This document shows, one piece after another, positions 1 through 10,285 of a stretch of 64,000 bases of DNA (positions within the stretch are counted from its first letter, which is position 1; each line of letters begins with the position of its first letter). Source of the DNA: Azonexus sp. GTDB taxonomy: Bacteria; Pseudomonadota; Gammaproteobacteria; Burkholderiales; Rhodocyclaceae. The stretch is from the NCBI GenBank assembly GCA_030696345.1, contig JAUYSK010000016.1, positions 62,001 through 126,000 of the forward strand. Reading direction: 5' to 3'. Under the pieces are notes generated by a model that searched no databases, had not been told where the DNA came from, and saw nothing but the letters and a program-made list of their open reading frames with translations. The position numbers and the translations under genes were made by a program.

Positions 1-3
1 AGT

Positions 4-21
4 ATAGTTCAGATGAACTAT
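4..21. repeat. Short perfect inverted repeat
   Basis: Eight-base arms (ATAGTTCA / TGAACTAT) are separated by GA in an AT-rich non-coding stretch at the window edge. There is no T-tract directly after it on either strand, so it may be an operator or simply chance. Nothing else is recognisable in 1-170. Confidence 0.25.
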
Positions 22-170
22 TGGATTCATCAGGGCGCATTTTTATCCTCGGCAATATTTTATAAAAATAATTAATTTATTTTGTCTTGTAATCGCCACG
101 AAATTTACTCTATTTACGTCGGATTTCAAATAAAGGCAAGTAATAAATCTGATGTTATTAAACTGGTCAA

Positions 171-2105
171 TTAATAACAACTCCACATTACAGAAAAATT
201 CGTTGATCCATCCTTGTTTCTGGTAACAAATATCTGGGCATTGCCGCTATCGCCCCATCCATAACAAAGCTCGCTATCTAGCGCCATCAATAACTCACCA
301 CCAACATCACTATGGCAGTATTGAATCGGATAAAATGTACCAAACATATGTATTCCTGAGTCATTTAAACTGAGGGATTCCATCCTTTCGAATATTTCCT
401 TGAGAACATCGGGGTCATCATCTTCGGGATTTCCATCTGATACATATACATGAGCTGACAGGACAGGTTCGTCATATCCAATAATCTGGGAAACAAATCC
501 GTCACTGCCCAACCAGTATTTCATTGTCATGAAACCATCAAACTCATCCTCGGATCCCTGAACGAATGGTGTCATCTTATTTTCATCGACACATGATCTT
601 GGAATCACTCTGATCACGAATGTGGAAGAATCCTCGGCCAAAAATATCTGTAGAAGTCCATCGCCGTAATCCACTCCTTTTAACCTGGTAATCTCCCTCA
701 AATCGAGTTGAACAACAGGGGACGCATACTTGGTCTTTCCTCCAGATGGCCAAGGATACTTTTCACTGGTGAAAAAAGGACCTTCAAGCATGCTTCGGGT
801 GCGATCGGCATATTGGGTAGGTATGTCAAATATCTTTAAGCACCATGCCGGTGCGCAGAAATCAATATCATTGATGCCGGGATGAACAAGAAATGGATGA
901 TTTGGAAAATCAGACCTCGCCTTTTGGACGAGAGACTGCAACTCACTGACAGGTTCCATAACATTCGCTAGAAACTCATTCTCGGGGATACAACAAGGAG
1001 GAATGGTGAGCGCGATCTGCTGTAATTCTTTTGGACTGGCTGGATTCTGGCCAACAGCCAAACGAACTTTGTCCTCAACATGAAATGCTAACCGTTCCAG
1101 GATTGGCAAAGGAGTATGGCAATTACTTGCCACTTGAGTTACTACGTCTGGATTGGGATCATTCTCTAATGTCGCCAATATCTCTACCGAACAATGTTCT
1201 GACTCGGCCACACTGCTACGCACATCGCTATCAACATCTTCAGACAATCCTACAAGCAAATCCTTTGGGCATGCCGGGTTGCAAGCCACCATCATACGAA
1301 CATAAGTATCATCGTCAGATGCCAATTCTTTAAGTATATCGACTGATAAAGACTGATTACCAGCTACGGATGCACGAATGCTTCCAACTTCAAATTTCGA
1401 CCATTTTTTTAACAGTTGAACAGGGCAGTTCGGATTCGATGCAATATTGCTCCGAACCTCATCATTTTTTAGCTTAGAGAGCTTCTCGAGTAACTGCGAT
1501 GGACAGTTGATATTTTGGGCGACGGCTGGAACTAATTCGATTTCCTCAGAAAGTTTAGACATCAATTCCTGCGAAATTGATGGGTTTCTGGCAATTTTAA
1601 TCCGAACCTCAATTGCTCCATCCTCCGCCAATTTCACAAGCAAATTATCTGGCGAGTTCGGATTAGAGGCAACGGCACACCTCAATGCGTAAAGTTCGTT
1701 ATAGCTTCCTGGAATGCCCTGCTCGTCATCGTAAGCCAATACTTCGAGGATATGTGTAGCGGTCGCTTTGTTTTCCGCCAATTCAAGTTTTTCCGCGTAA
1801 GTTAGATTGGAATCAAATAAGCTTGAAGAATCGTTAAGCATCTCGGCCAATGATGGTGTGAGATTTGCAATCTGGATGTTAATGTCAATCTCGACGTAGC
1901 CCTTTTCAAGCTTTTCAGCTATGAGTTTCTGACCTTGTTTTTCAGCAGTGGCAGCATCAGAAAATTCCTTTATTTGTGTTTGACCGTCTGTACCAATCTT
2001 GCCGTAGCGCACGTTAAACCTATTGCTTTCAATTCGGATTTCCCAGAACTTCGAGGATTTGTCGTCCCTGAACTCGAATCGCCGGATTTCCTTATTATTG
2101 CTCAT
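171..2105 (-). CDS. WGR domain + LRV-type repeats + DUF1963-like C-terminus
   Basis: A 644-residue protein in three parts. Residues 1-75 are a WGR domain (phenylalanine-rich start, then NVRYGKIGTDGQ); this domain is known from PARP-family and MolR-like proteins and is thought to bind nucleic acid. Residues about 125-370 are tandem repeats of about 24 residues with the pattern VRxxVAxNPxxPxxLL, resembling leucine-rich-repeat-variant (LRV) solenoids. The C-terminal third carries PFFTSEKYPWPSGG and resembles the DUF1963/YwqG family. Its start (ATG at 2105) is preceded by a GGGAGATGTGAC-type ribosome site. The next gene on the same strand (2364-3575) shares the first 75 residues and the C-terminal domain but lacks the repeats. 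No function is established. Location beside Druantia suggests a role in conflict or stress, but this is inference. Confidence 0.8.
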   Translation of the reverse strand: MSNNKEIRRFEFRDDKSSKFWEIRIESNRFNVRYGKIGTDGQTQIKEFSDAATAEKQGQKLIAEKLEKGYVEIDINIQIANLTPSLAEMLNDSSSLFDSNLTYAEKLELAENKATATHILEVLAYDDEQGIPGSYNELYALRCAVASNPNSPDNLLVKLAEDGAIEVRIKIARNPSISQELMSKLSEEIELVPAVAQNINCPSQLLEKLSKLKNDEVRSNIASNPNCPVQLLKKWSKFEVGSIRASVAGNQSLSVDILKELASDDDTYVRMMVACNPACPKDLLVGLSEDVDSDVRSSVAESEHCSVEILATLENDPNPDVVTQVASNCHTPLPILERLAFHVEDKVRLAVGQNPASPKELQQIALTIPPCCIPENEFLANVMEPVSELQSLVQKARSDFPNHPFLVHPGINDIDFCAPAWCLKIFDIPTQYADRTRSMLEGPFFTSEKYPWPSGGKTKYASPVVQLDLREITRLKGVDYGDGLLQIFLAEDSSTFVIRVIPRSCVDENKMTPFVQGSEDEFDGFMTMKYWLGSDGFVSQIIGYDEPVLSAHVYVSDGNPEDDDPDVLKEIFERMESLSLNDSGIHMFGTFYPIQYCHSDVGGELLMALDSELCYGWGDSGNAQIFVTRNKDGSTNFSVMWSCY

Positions 2106-2207
2106 GTCACATCTCCCTTATTTTATCTCGCTGTTATGCCGTCTTGGCAGCGACGATTTATTACTCGCTAATAAAGCCACATAGTGAACTTTTAAGGGAG
2201 TCTAATA

Positions 2208-2378
2208 GTGTATAAAGCCATAGAATATTTAAGCCGACGTGCATTATTTGCCTGCTTGCTAGTGGCTGTTATGAAATCGCCGCTTGTTAAGAAAAATTCT
2301 CAAGGTGGGAAGTGTATTTTTAGTGGGCAAGGATTTATCAATATCAAATCCATACGACCACAACTAACCACAAGCTGA
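2208..2378 (+). CDS. Possible 56-residue small protein in the gap between the WGR genes
   Basis: An open frame starts at GTG 2208 and ends with TGA at 2378, just inside the 3' end of the opposing WGR gene. It is preceded by AAGGGAG at good spacing, which is the only reason to list it. The product would have a short hydrophobic stretch (LFACLLVAVM) near residues 13-22 and a basic C-terminal part. I recognise no family. It could equally be chance, since the ribosome-site-like sequence lies in the promoter region of the minus-strand gene. Confidence 0.2.
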   Translation: MYKAIEYLSRRALFACLLVAVMKSPLVKKNSQGGKCIFSGQGFINIKSIRPQLTTS

Positions 2379-3575
2379 GTCTACTGAAAGTCGAATTTGC
2401 ATGTGCTCATCAAGTTCGTAAAACATCTGCAAGCTTCCTTGGACGGCACAATCGAGAGATGTATCCTCCTCAAGGCTGAATAGCATATTCGGCTTTTCTG
2501 ATGCATCGTACTGAATTGGTTTGAAGCTGCCGAACAGGTGATTTTCGTAGTCTGATTGCAATGGCTTGGCAAAATATTCAATGACTCGCAAAATAACGAC
2601 AATATCCAATGGGAGGAATTGCATTGCGTCTTCGACTTCCCATACGTCACAAAAGTCATATCCTGCGGCATCCTTTGAGATCCCAACAATCTGTTTGCAC
2701 GTCGACGATGTTGTATCGATTAGTTGATCAACCCACAGAGAGGGGACTTCTGCTAGCGATTCTGGCTTTACGTTGATTGCCGGAATTAATCTAAATTCAG
2801 GTCCGAACCAGTCTAGATTCCACCAAACCTGTATAAGACCGGAACCAACTGATATCTCCCGAAGTATCGAGAGCATGCCTAAGTCAAGCTGTATGACAGG
2901 TAGCCATGGACCTTTATCACCTGATGGCCATGGGAATTCAGAACTTGAGAAAAATGGCCCACCTTCCATCGACTGACATCGGTTGATATCAGAAAAATCA
3001 AGTTCTTCAGTTTCCCACAACCAATATCGACTGGCTTTGGTCGAAAGGGCATGGATTCGAACCAAGACATCAGTTTCGTTTTCATTGTTGGATTGATCTT
3101 GATAGGCAAGTGAATTGGCTATCAAGTAGTCTCTGATTAAATCCAACCAGTTGAATATTTCAAGAGAACTCTTGAGAATTAAGATATCGACAAGATCTTT
3201 TTGAAGATGTCCTTCCAAAATATTTGGAGTCCTGTTCATCAACTGGTCGATGATCAATGCGATATCACTCGAAGGTTCTCTTAACTTCTGGAGCGATGCC
3301 AATAATTGAGATTCTTTGTCCGTTGATGGAGCCGTCGTCGAGATCTGATCCTTGCCAACCTCCAGATAGCCCTTCCCTAGCTTTTCGGCTATTAGCTTCT
3401 GCGCCTGCTTTTCCGCGCTGGTAGTATCGGCAAAATCTTTGCTCTGCTTCTGTCCATCTGTACCGATCTTGCCGTAGCGCACATTAAAACCATTGCCCTT
3501 AATTTGGATTTCCCAGAATTTCGAGGACTTTTCGTCGTTGTACTCGAATCGTCGTGTTTCCAAATTATTGCTCAT
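2364..3575 (-). CDS. WGR domain protein with DUF1963-like C-terminus, short paralogue
   Basis: A 403-residue paralogue of the protein at 171-2105. The N-terminal 75 residues form a WGR domain (NVRYGKIGTDGQKQSK) almost identical to that of its neighbour, and the C-terminal half again holds GGPFFSSSEFPWPSG followed by an acidic, tryptophan-rich region like DUF1963. The central solenoid repeats of the larger protein are missing, and residues 80-180 are instead a short alpha-helical linker. The high similarity of the first 220 bases of both genes, including the ribosome site GGGAGATGCGAC before the ATG, suggests recent tandem duplication of the 5' end followed by exchange of the middle. The role is unknown; the pair may recognise different partners through the variable centre. 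Confidence 0.75.
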   Translation of the reverse strand: MSNNLETRRFEYNDEKSSKFWEIQIKGNGFNVRYGKIGTDGQKQSKDFADTTSAEKQAQKLIAEKLGKGYLEVGKDQISTTAPSTDKESQLLASLQKLREPSSDIALIIDQLMNRTPNILEGHLQKDLVDILILKSSLEIFNWLDLIRDYLIANSLAYQDQSNNENETDVLVRIHALSTKASRYWLWETEELDFSDINRCQSMEGGPFFSSSEFPWPSGDKGPWLPVIQLDLGMLSILREISVGSGLIQVWWNLDWFGPEFRLIPAINVKPESLAEVPSLWVDQLIDTTSSTCKQIVGISKDAAGYDFCDVWEVEDAMQFLPLDIVVILRVIEYFAKPLQSDYENHLFGSFKPIQYDASEKPNMLFSLEEDTSLDCAVQGSLQMFYELDEHMQIRLSVDSACG

Positions 3576-3640
3576 GTCGCATCTCCCTTAGCTGCTACTG
3601 CCTCATACAAGATTCGAAGTGCCGAGTATTGTGAGTTGAT

Positions 3641-3850
3641 TTATTCATTTGCCTTCATAAGAAAGCGCTTTGCCGCCTCAATAGCAGCATCAATATCCCG
3701 CCCCCCCCATTGATCGATATTTAGCTCTAAGTTGTAGTGAGCTTCTGTCCAATCTGATTTTTCAGTCAACTCGGTTTCATCAAAATCGCATTTGGCTATT
3801 GAGACTATCCCGTTTTCGTCACGAGATACAATATATCCAGGAAATTGCAT
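3641..3850 (-). CDS. Small hypothetical protein (69 residues)
   Basis: A 69-residue acidic protein beginning MQFPGYIVSRDENGIV and ending in an amphipathic helix rich in Ala/Lys. AGAGGAAG lies about five bases before the ATG, which supports real translation. It sits between the druE end (3969) and the WGR gene on the same strand, 65 bases upstream of the latter. I recognise no family. It could be an accessory or immunity protein of either neighbour, but nothing in the sequence says so. Confidence 0.5.
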   Translation of the reverse strand: MQFPGYIVSRDENGIVSIAKCDFDETELTEKSDWTEAHYNLELNIDQWGGRDIDAAIEAAKRFLMKANE

Positions 3851-3968
3851 TCGCTTCCTCTAATTAATTTTTGTACGACTTTACAGATCGTGGCCAGATA
3901 AAAACAAGCTCATATTTCCTGAGGTCTGCCACCTAGCGACCATGCCGGAACATCAGGAGTGCAGCTAC

Positions 3969-6900
3969 TTAACGCCCGACGAAAATATATGTTGGGAACG
4001 ATTGCCCTTCCACTCTCGCATCTGCCAAAGCTATGGCTTCACCTTGAGCTTCAGCTGATTTATCAAACGGGAACCAGCTACGCCCAGCGGCGGGATTGGA
4101 TCGAGGAATCTGCCAGTACGAGCATCCTTGATCAAACCAGACTTGAACCGTATCACCGCTAGCAAGCGTGAAATCCAAGCGACGTGCATGTATAGCATCC
4201 TGCTTACTTCGACTGATAACACTCGCTTCGATACCGGAAAACTCGAACGCGGCCTCGACTGCACGATCTCGAGCATCAGGATGTGACCAGTTATGCCACA
4301 TTTTGTTGGGAGGCATACCTGATCGTTGTTCCTCAAAAAACGGCGATAACATCAAACTGAATTTCGTTACCCCCCACCGATCTGCGTAAACATTTTTTAC
4401 ACCAGATATGAACTCGAGTAGTAGTGAGACAGGAAGTGGAGAGTTTAAATATCGGTCGTGGTAGGTAACTTCTACAATGTCGGTATTCGTGGCAAAAAGT
4501 GATTCACCAAGCTCGAACTCCAAGGCTGACAGTAGGCGTTGTCCAAACCCGATGATTGGCCCATCTAGCTCATTCTTCAACTCAAGGCGATGGGTTCTTT
4601 CCGAAGCTGGAACTGGTGAGATGGATTCAAGTTTCAGCTGATGATCAAGACTGCCTGAAGAGGTCAGCATCCCTCTGGTTATCGTGCTCCCATCTGGTTC
4701 GCCCCAGGCGCTAGCGGGTTTGACCATCGCGATAGAGCCAGTAGCCCAAGCAATAGCACGATCGTTGCCTAATAGCTCAGCCGCTACTAAGCCACCGAAA
4801 GCGCATGGTGGAGCAGAACCCGCCCAGATGGATACCCCGTCCAGTACGCATAGGCTATTCAAGCAAGATTTGTCCGGTGGAGAGAGCAGCGGAACCGTCT
4901 CCCCAGGGATAACTATCTGCAACTCATTGCCAGTAACCGCCCAACGGGTAATCCAGCGACGCAAAGGAGACGCAGAAATATCCCAATCGGAGACATCGCC
5001 GGCTAAGTAGATTCGCAAAGTTTTGGTTGATGGTGCAACAAGCTCACGCGTAATTGCTTCGGGCAAAGACTGGTGTTCTGCAGCCGATGCTCCTTTGCCG
5101 AAATACGCATACTCCTCCGGCAATGCGAATTCATGCATCCAGTCGTCAGAAGCAAACGCCAAAGCTGCGTGGCGATTCAAATCGTCAGAACGGAAACGCG
5201 TTTCGAAATCGAGCAGACAGTGCTGACAAGCATCATGGCAATGATTTACGCACTCCAGCTCATCCTTTGCCATCACAAAAAGTTGTTGGAGCTTATCCGT
5301 GACAGAGGAACAATAACCTGATGCGTTTTTATCGAAGATAACAATTGCTTGGCTGATGCTGGCACCAGCGATTTTCACTGGTTTTGTGTCGCAGCCAAGT
5401 TCCGATGATTCAATACCAAGTAGGCGGGCAATCGCGTTTCGAATCGCTACCGCCAAGGTAAATGCGACCTGTTTGTCTCGCAATGGAATGCCATCAAGGC
5501 CAAAGAGCAACAACTCCAACACATCTGTTTGTGCTTCGTGCCCAAGCCGGAGAGATGGCATAACTGCAAATGAGTTGTAGCTGCCTTCGCAAATGCGACT
5601 ATCTCCTCCTTGAGCACCACGTAAACGATTGTGTTCCTTGTGCTTTCCTGTCTTCCAATCGACGAATGCTGCGGGCATTTGATCAACTGTATCCATTGGC
5701 TCAGCACGGCCACAAGTCAAGCAGAGCGCATACCCATGACCTTTAGCACCTGATGAGTAATTGAACACCATTCCATCACTGCTACTGCGATATAGGCCCA
5801 GTGCGGAGTTGATCAATGGTAGCCACTCACCTTGGGCGTTAATCCAAGGCGATGCGACAGGGACAAAAGTTTGTGTTGAAACATCGTTATGTGGAGAGTC
5901 ATAGAGATCCACTGAGAACCCAGCCGGCTCAAGGTAGGTGAAGCGAGTCTCAGGATCTTGAACAAGGGCGGCTCCGCAATCCGGACATTCGTGAATTGTC
6001 TTTGCACGAACACTGGTTCCGCTTGAACCACAATTCCGGCATCTCCATGCATCGCGAATGTTCTGAATTTCAGTAATGGCTGTTACTGAGGCTGGCGCAT
6101 GCCAATTCAATGTAATACCGGCCGAGCGATACACAAGACCATCGATTACTACTTCTGAACCGGGGGCATACTCACGAAGTGCCGTTACAGTATCGCGGCT
6201 AGGTAGATCACGGAATCGCATTCTGTTGTCGATGCGACCCGGCTCATCAGAACCCTTACTACGTCGATTCTTATTACGCTCCAATTCGTCACAGGTTAGC
6301 GTTTCAAAACTTGAAATATCAGTTGGGAAACCATATCCCGGAAGGAACCCCTCTGTTGCCAACTCACGAAGCAAATACTCTGCGGTCAAGCGTTTTCTCT
6401 GGATAGTGAGGGCTTTGAAAGCAGGTGATGTATTTGCATCGGAAATCGGGAAGCGATCAAGTTCGCTCTCTATCGCGTCGAACTCCGCATACCACGAGAC
6501 AGCATGGTCCGCAGCCATGCGTGCTGCTTCGTGCGCCAATCGATCAAGCGAAGCAGTGCCCTCATGAGGCGTGTGACGCAGCAACGATCTTAAACCTTGT
6601 GCTAGATGTGCCTCCTTGACGGGGTCAAAGCAAACTGCCCAAGCGCAAAATCGCTGTAACCGCGCAGAGTCTTTGGGCAACATCCACCACTCAAGACTTA
6701 ACTTCTCAGCAGTACCATTCCCCAACAATTCTTTGCGCAAAAATGCTGCAAGAAGCATCGAATTGATATGTCGTTGAATCAGTATCGAGCTGCTTAGTAG
6801 AACAGAAGGGGCCGGCAATTCCGTATTAAAGGCCCACAATGTGTTTGAGAAAACATTCTGGTCATGGGGGTTGTTCTTGCACAATGCTAGGGAAACTGAC

Positions 6901-9900
6901 CTTGTTTCGCCACGACGACCAGCTCGACCGGCACGCTGCAAGTAATTTGCTGGATGAGGTGGGACGTTATTCATTGCAACGACCGAAATACCTCCAATAT
7001 CAACGCCCATTTCCATGGTCGTCGAACAGCTAAGGAGGTTTATTTTCCCTGTTTTGAATAGGCTTTCGTATTCCGCAAGCCGTGCGCCAGGTTGTTGAGC
7101 TGAGTGTTCAGCCGTACGGAAATACGTGCCGCCCTCAAGAATTCTGTCGTTAAGGTCGGACCACAAGCCTTCTCTTCGAAGCTGGACCACAGATTCATCA
7201 CCATTGACCCAATTACGGATCGCGTTGACGCGTTGATCATCTGAAGGAAAGTCTTGAAGAACCAAGTCACATCTTGGAATCGTCACAGGTCGACAATTTG
7301 CCACAGAAGGCGATACTGCCTTTTCTGGAAGGTAGGGCGTTACTCCGCGGAAGGTGACATCCAAAATTCGACGAGTTACCGGACAAACCCAGGCTTTCTC
7401 AATTGGAGCCAAGGCAACATCATTCAACGTCAGATAACGCCCAATGCCTCCTGGCTGCAGCAAGCCAACGGCGATGAGTTGATCCCATGCGCAACGCAAG
7501 ATGCAGTCAATGAGCTCTTTCCCATAACTCGATTCCGCATCAAGTTTGCAAACGTAGGCAAGTAGTCTGACAAGACGGCTCTGGCGACCAGCAGGATTAG
7601 ATTGTGGCCATCTTTTCAGCTTGTTTGTCTGAAACTCCGTCGAGTCGGGAGGCAACAATTGCTTGGCCGAAAGTCGATTTCCACCCCACTTCCGCCAAGA
7701 GTCTGGCAAGTCAATAAACGTGTTCTCTCGCACATGGAAATCCAGCGCGATCTTCAGAAAATCTTTCCAATCGGACAGGCTAAATGCCGGGAGTCCTGGC
7801 GGGAAATCCGGTACCCGAACTACTGCGTCCAACTTTGGGTAAGTCGTCCGCACTAAGCCCATTGTTTCAAGGCTATTTACCCGCTTAGGACGGCGAGCAA
7901 ATTCACGCATAAGAAGGATGCGCGCCAGCCGCTCACGACCAGAGTTGGCAGCGAATTCAACGGGGTCAAGTGACACGTAGTAATCGTGCATCCAATCCTT
8001 CACGTCGCTAGCAGAGGTACTCAACCATTCTGCAATTTCGGCAAAGGGCACTGGTTTAATCGTTGCTGATTGAGCCAATTTGGCTAGCTTCTCATCCAGC
8101 ATCTTCTGAATGATCGGGTTTGGACTTACCTTGAGGGCCGCTTTCAGGTTTTCAATGTCTTTATTTTCATTGCTTGCCTCAGCGCTCGCTGCAGCGGCTC
8201 CCGAGGCCAAAACCTTCTTGAGAACTAATCCGCGCACCCGGTTGCGTTCAGAGTCTTGCTGAAGCTTCGCTGCGATTCGAGCGGTGCCTTGGCGACTATC
8301 TGTAAAACTGATCATCCGACGGCCGCGTAAAGGACGATCCAGAGGTTTCACTTCTTTGTTCTCAATGTCTGGGCAAAACTCCAAGAGTGTTGGAATAATT
8401 TCACCCAGAAGGAACGGAGCTCCGAGGATGGCTGCACGGAACATGGTGGTTCCGTGACCATGTTGGCCTCCACACTCCGGGCAGACCATAGCTAGGTCAC
8501 CATCCGCACCCACAGGGGTTTCATCACGTACTCTGAGCCTAACAACATCGTTGGTATCGGCGGGGTCCATGACCAACGACTCTCGCGCCAACAAGACTTC
8601 AGCAGTACCAGCCTGGTAGCCGTTTGCAATCAGCACCGGAGATTCATCAATCACTCTGTCAGAGCTTTCCCGCTCCTCTTCAGGTACTTCGACATCAAGA
8701 GAGAATTCATCCTGACTGTCTTCTTCTCCTTGCACCAGACGGTACAGGGAATCCGCTTTGCTAAGAACTCGTCGAGCCCAAAGGTAGGTTGTGTTGCAGT
8801 CGTTGCAAGAGCGCAGCTCGTAAACGGGCGACCCGCAATCACAGTGTTGTCGCGGCTCTCCATAAACCATGCCGTATCGCCACTCATCAGCGTCAAGGGC
8901 TGTACCGCGCTTGCACTGACAGTCAGGATCTGAACATGCCCATAGCCCCTGAAGAACATTGTGGAACGCATGAAGACGAAGCGGTAAGAAAGGCGTAGTC
9001 CCCGCTTTACTTCGCTTGGTTGTAGCCGTCAGTAGATCAAGCCAGCGGAGCGCTTGGCCAGTGTTATGCGTGGTTTGCGAAGATTCAGGTCCAAAGAGCG
9101 CCTTTTTTATCTCTGACAAATTGGTTGCTCGGTCTGCGGGGGGGATAAATATTCCTCGTAATCCAAGTGCCACTTTGTTGGCACACAAAGCTTCATAGCG
9201 TTCATTAGAATCGCTCTGAAGAGCCTCTAATTCTTCTAGTGACGAAGACTCATACGAGGAATTCCCTTGCTCTAGTTCAGGAATCTTGCGCGCCCCAGAT
9301 ACAACATGAACATGATCCAAGGGCAAACCCGAAAGCCGCGCAAGGAATTCCCGCAACGGCTCTTCTGATTCCTTGCCACCGATGGTGGCGGACGTTGCCA
9401 CAAACCGAACCTGTTCAGGCTTAACGTCAAAGGCATGGAGAACTCGGCGAAGCAGTAGCGCGAGTTCCGCAGCTTGGGAGCCGATATATGTATGCGCTTC
9501 ATCCAGCACAATCCACTTCAGCTTCCCTTTCGAGGCATCCAGAATGGATGCATCTTGAGCGCGCACCAGCATGTACTCAAGCATGGTCGCGTTCGTCACA
9601 AGTATAGGAGGTGGCGCCGCTCTCAGTGCCTCACGATCGACAACCTGGTTTGGCGTCTGATCTCGATGAAACTGCTTCTCTGTTTGTGGTGTCAGTCCGT
9701 TATAGAGACAAAAACGTACCCCATCACCAAAATTCGAAGTCCATGCATGCAAACGTTCGCGCTGGCTCTGAATTAGCGCATTAAGTGGGTAAAGAAACAG
9801 TGCCTCTACCCCGACAAGCTTTGACTTGCGCGTCTCATACTCCCGCGCTAACTGGTTCAAAATCGGAACCATGAAACATTCTGTTTTACCGGATCCGGTG

Positions 9901-10283
9901 CCACTGGTAACGACAACAGACTGTGGTTTCTCTGCGCAAAGAATATTCCATGCTTCTAGCTGATGCCGATATGGATGAGCAGTTTTTGGAAAGCGATAGT
10001 CTTCGCTTTTCCCCCAGCCGGGTTTATCCAATGCCTCAACCAGTGATGGGGTCAGCAGACCAGGTGCCAAATTTTCCATCTTGGCAGATGCTTCCTCCCA
10101 GCCAAAGGTTGCCTCAAAGACCGGATCACCTAGAAAACAGCCTTTTTCCCCATAGCTTGCAGAAAATAGCTCAGTCAAATGGGCCCTGAGCGCAGGATTA
10201 GAGAAGCCCAATCGACTGACTGTCGCTCGAGTGGCTCGAGTAGCAAGTTCTGGAAGCAAGGCGGAAAAATATAGGTTTTTCAA
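3969..10283 (-). CDS. druE: DruE: giant DEAH helicase with DUF1998, Druantia type III
   Basis: A 2104-residue SF2 helicase. Walker A SGTGSGKT is at residues 127-134, DEAH at 261-264, ATSATIGG follows as motif III, and the second RecA domain ends with QRAGRAGRRG (motif VI). Zinc-ribbon cysteine clusters occur near residues 450-500 (CSDPDCQC, CDCGSP, CNDC), with more (CPECGG, CRNCG, CPDCG) further on. The C-terminal third has the DUF1998 cysteine/histidine cluster (HCHDACQHCLLD). A helicase of about 2100 residues ending in DUF1998 directly downstream of a protein of about 1200 residues matches the known druH-druE layout of Druantia type III anti-phage systems. Only two bases separate it from druH, so the two are co-transcribed and probably translationally coupled. 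The mechanism of Druantia is unresolved; translocation on DNA is expected. MrfA/YprA-type helicases share the domains but are much shorter. Confidence 0.85.
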   Translation of the reverse strand: MKNLYFSALLPELATRATRATVSRLGFSNPALRAHLTELFSASYGEKGCFLGDPVFEATFGWEEASAKMENLAPGLLTPSLVEALDKPGWGKSEDYRFPKTAHPYRHQLEAWNILCAEKPQSVVVTSGTGSGKTECFMVPILNQLAREYETRKSKLVGVEALFLYPLNALIQSQRERLHAWTSNFGDGVRFCLYNGLTPQTEKQFHRDQTPNQVVDREALRAAPPPILVTNATMLEYMLVRAQDASILDASKGKLKWIVLDEAHTYIGSQAAELALLLRRVLHAFDVKPEQVRFVATSATIGGKESEEPLREFLARLSGLPLDHVHVVSGARKIPELEQGNSSYESSSLEELEALQSDSNERYEALCANKVALGLRGIFIPPADRATNLSEIKKALFGPESSQTTHNTGQALRWLDLLTATTKRSKAGTTPFLPLRLHAFHNVLQGLWACSDPDCQCKRGTALDADEWRYGMVYGEPRQHCDCGSPVYELRSCNDCNTTYLWARRVLSKADSLYRLVQGEEDSQDEFSLDVEVPEEERESSDRVIDESPVLIANGYQAGTAEVLLARESLVMDPADTNDVVRLRVRDETPVGADGDLAMVCPECGGQHGHGTTMFRAAILGAPFLLGEIIPTLLEFCPDIENKEVKPLDRPLRGRRMISFTDSRQGTARIAAKLQQDSERNRVRGLVLKKVLASGAAAASAEASNENKDIENLKAALKVSPNPIIQKMLDEKLAKLAQSATIKPVPFAEIAEWLSTSASDVKDWMHDYYVSLDPVEFAANSGRERLARILLMREFARRPKRVNSLETMGLVRTTYPKLDAVVRVPDFPPGLPAFSLSDWKDFLKIALDFHVRENTFIDLPDSWRKWGGNRLSAKQLLPPDSTEFQTNKLKRWPQSNPAGRQSRLVRLLAYVCKLDAESSYGKELIDCILRCAWDQLIAVGLLQPGGIGRYLTLNDVALAPIEKAWVCPVTRRILDVTFRGVTPYLPEKAVSPSVANCRPVTIPRCDLVLQDFPSDDQRVNAIRNWVNGDESVVQLRREGLWSDLNDRILEGGTYFRTAEHSAQQPGARLAEYESLFKTGKINLLSCSTTMEMGVDIGGISVVAMNNVPPHPANYLQRAGRAGRRGETRSVSLALCKNNPHDQNVFSNTLWAFNTELPAPSVLLSSSILIQRHINSMLLAAFLRKELLGNGTAEKLSLEWWMLPKDSARLQRFCAWAVCFDPVKEAHLAQGLRSLLRHTPHEGTASLDRLAHEAARMAADHAVSWYAEFDAIESELDRFPISDANTSPAFKALTIQRKRLTAEYLLRELATEGFLPGYGFPTDISSFETLTCDELERNKNRRSKGSDEPGRIDNRMRFRDLPSRDTVTALREYAPGSEVVIDGLVYRSAGITLNWHAPASVTAITEIQNIRDAWRCRNCGSSGTSVRAKTIHECPDCGAALVQDPETRFTYLEPAGFSVDLYDSPHNDVSTQTFVPVASPWINAQGEWLPLINSALGLYRSSSDGMVFNYSSGAKGHGYALCLTCGRAEPMDTVDQMPAAFVDWKTGKHKEHNRLRGAQGGDSRICEGSYNSFAVMPSLRLGHEAQTDVLELLLFGLDGIPLRDKQVAFTLAVAIRNAIARLLGIESSELGCDTKPVKIAGASISQAIVIFDKNASGYCSSVTDKLQQLFVMAKDELECVNHCHDACQHCLLDFETRFRSDDLNRHAALAFASDDWMHEFALPEEYAYFGKGASAAEHQSLPEAITRELVAPSTKTLRIYLAGDVSDWDISASPLRRWITRWAVTGNELQIVIPGETVPLLSPPDKSCLNSLCVLDGVSIWAGSAPPCAFGGLVAAELLGNDRAIAWATGSIAMVKPASAWGEPDGSTITRGMLTSSGSLDHQLKLESISPVPASERTHRLELKNELDGPIIGFGQRLLSALEFELGESLFATNTDIVEVTYHDRYLNSPLPVSLLLEFISGVKNVYADRWGVTKFSLMLSPFFEEQRSGMPPNKMWHNWSHPDARDRAVEAAFEFSGIEASVISRSKQDAIHARRLDFTLASGDTVQVWFDQGCSYWQIPRSNPAAGRSWFPFDKSAEAQGEAIALADARVEGQSFPTYIFVGR

Positions 10284-10285
10284 TT

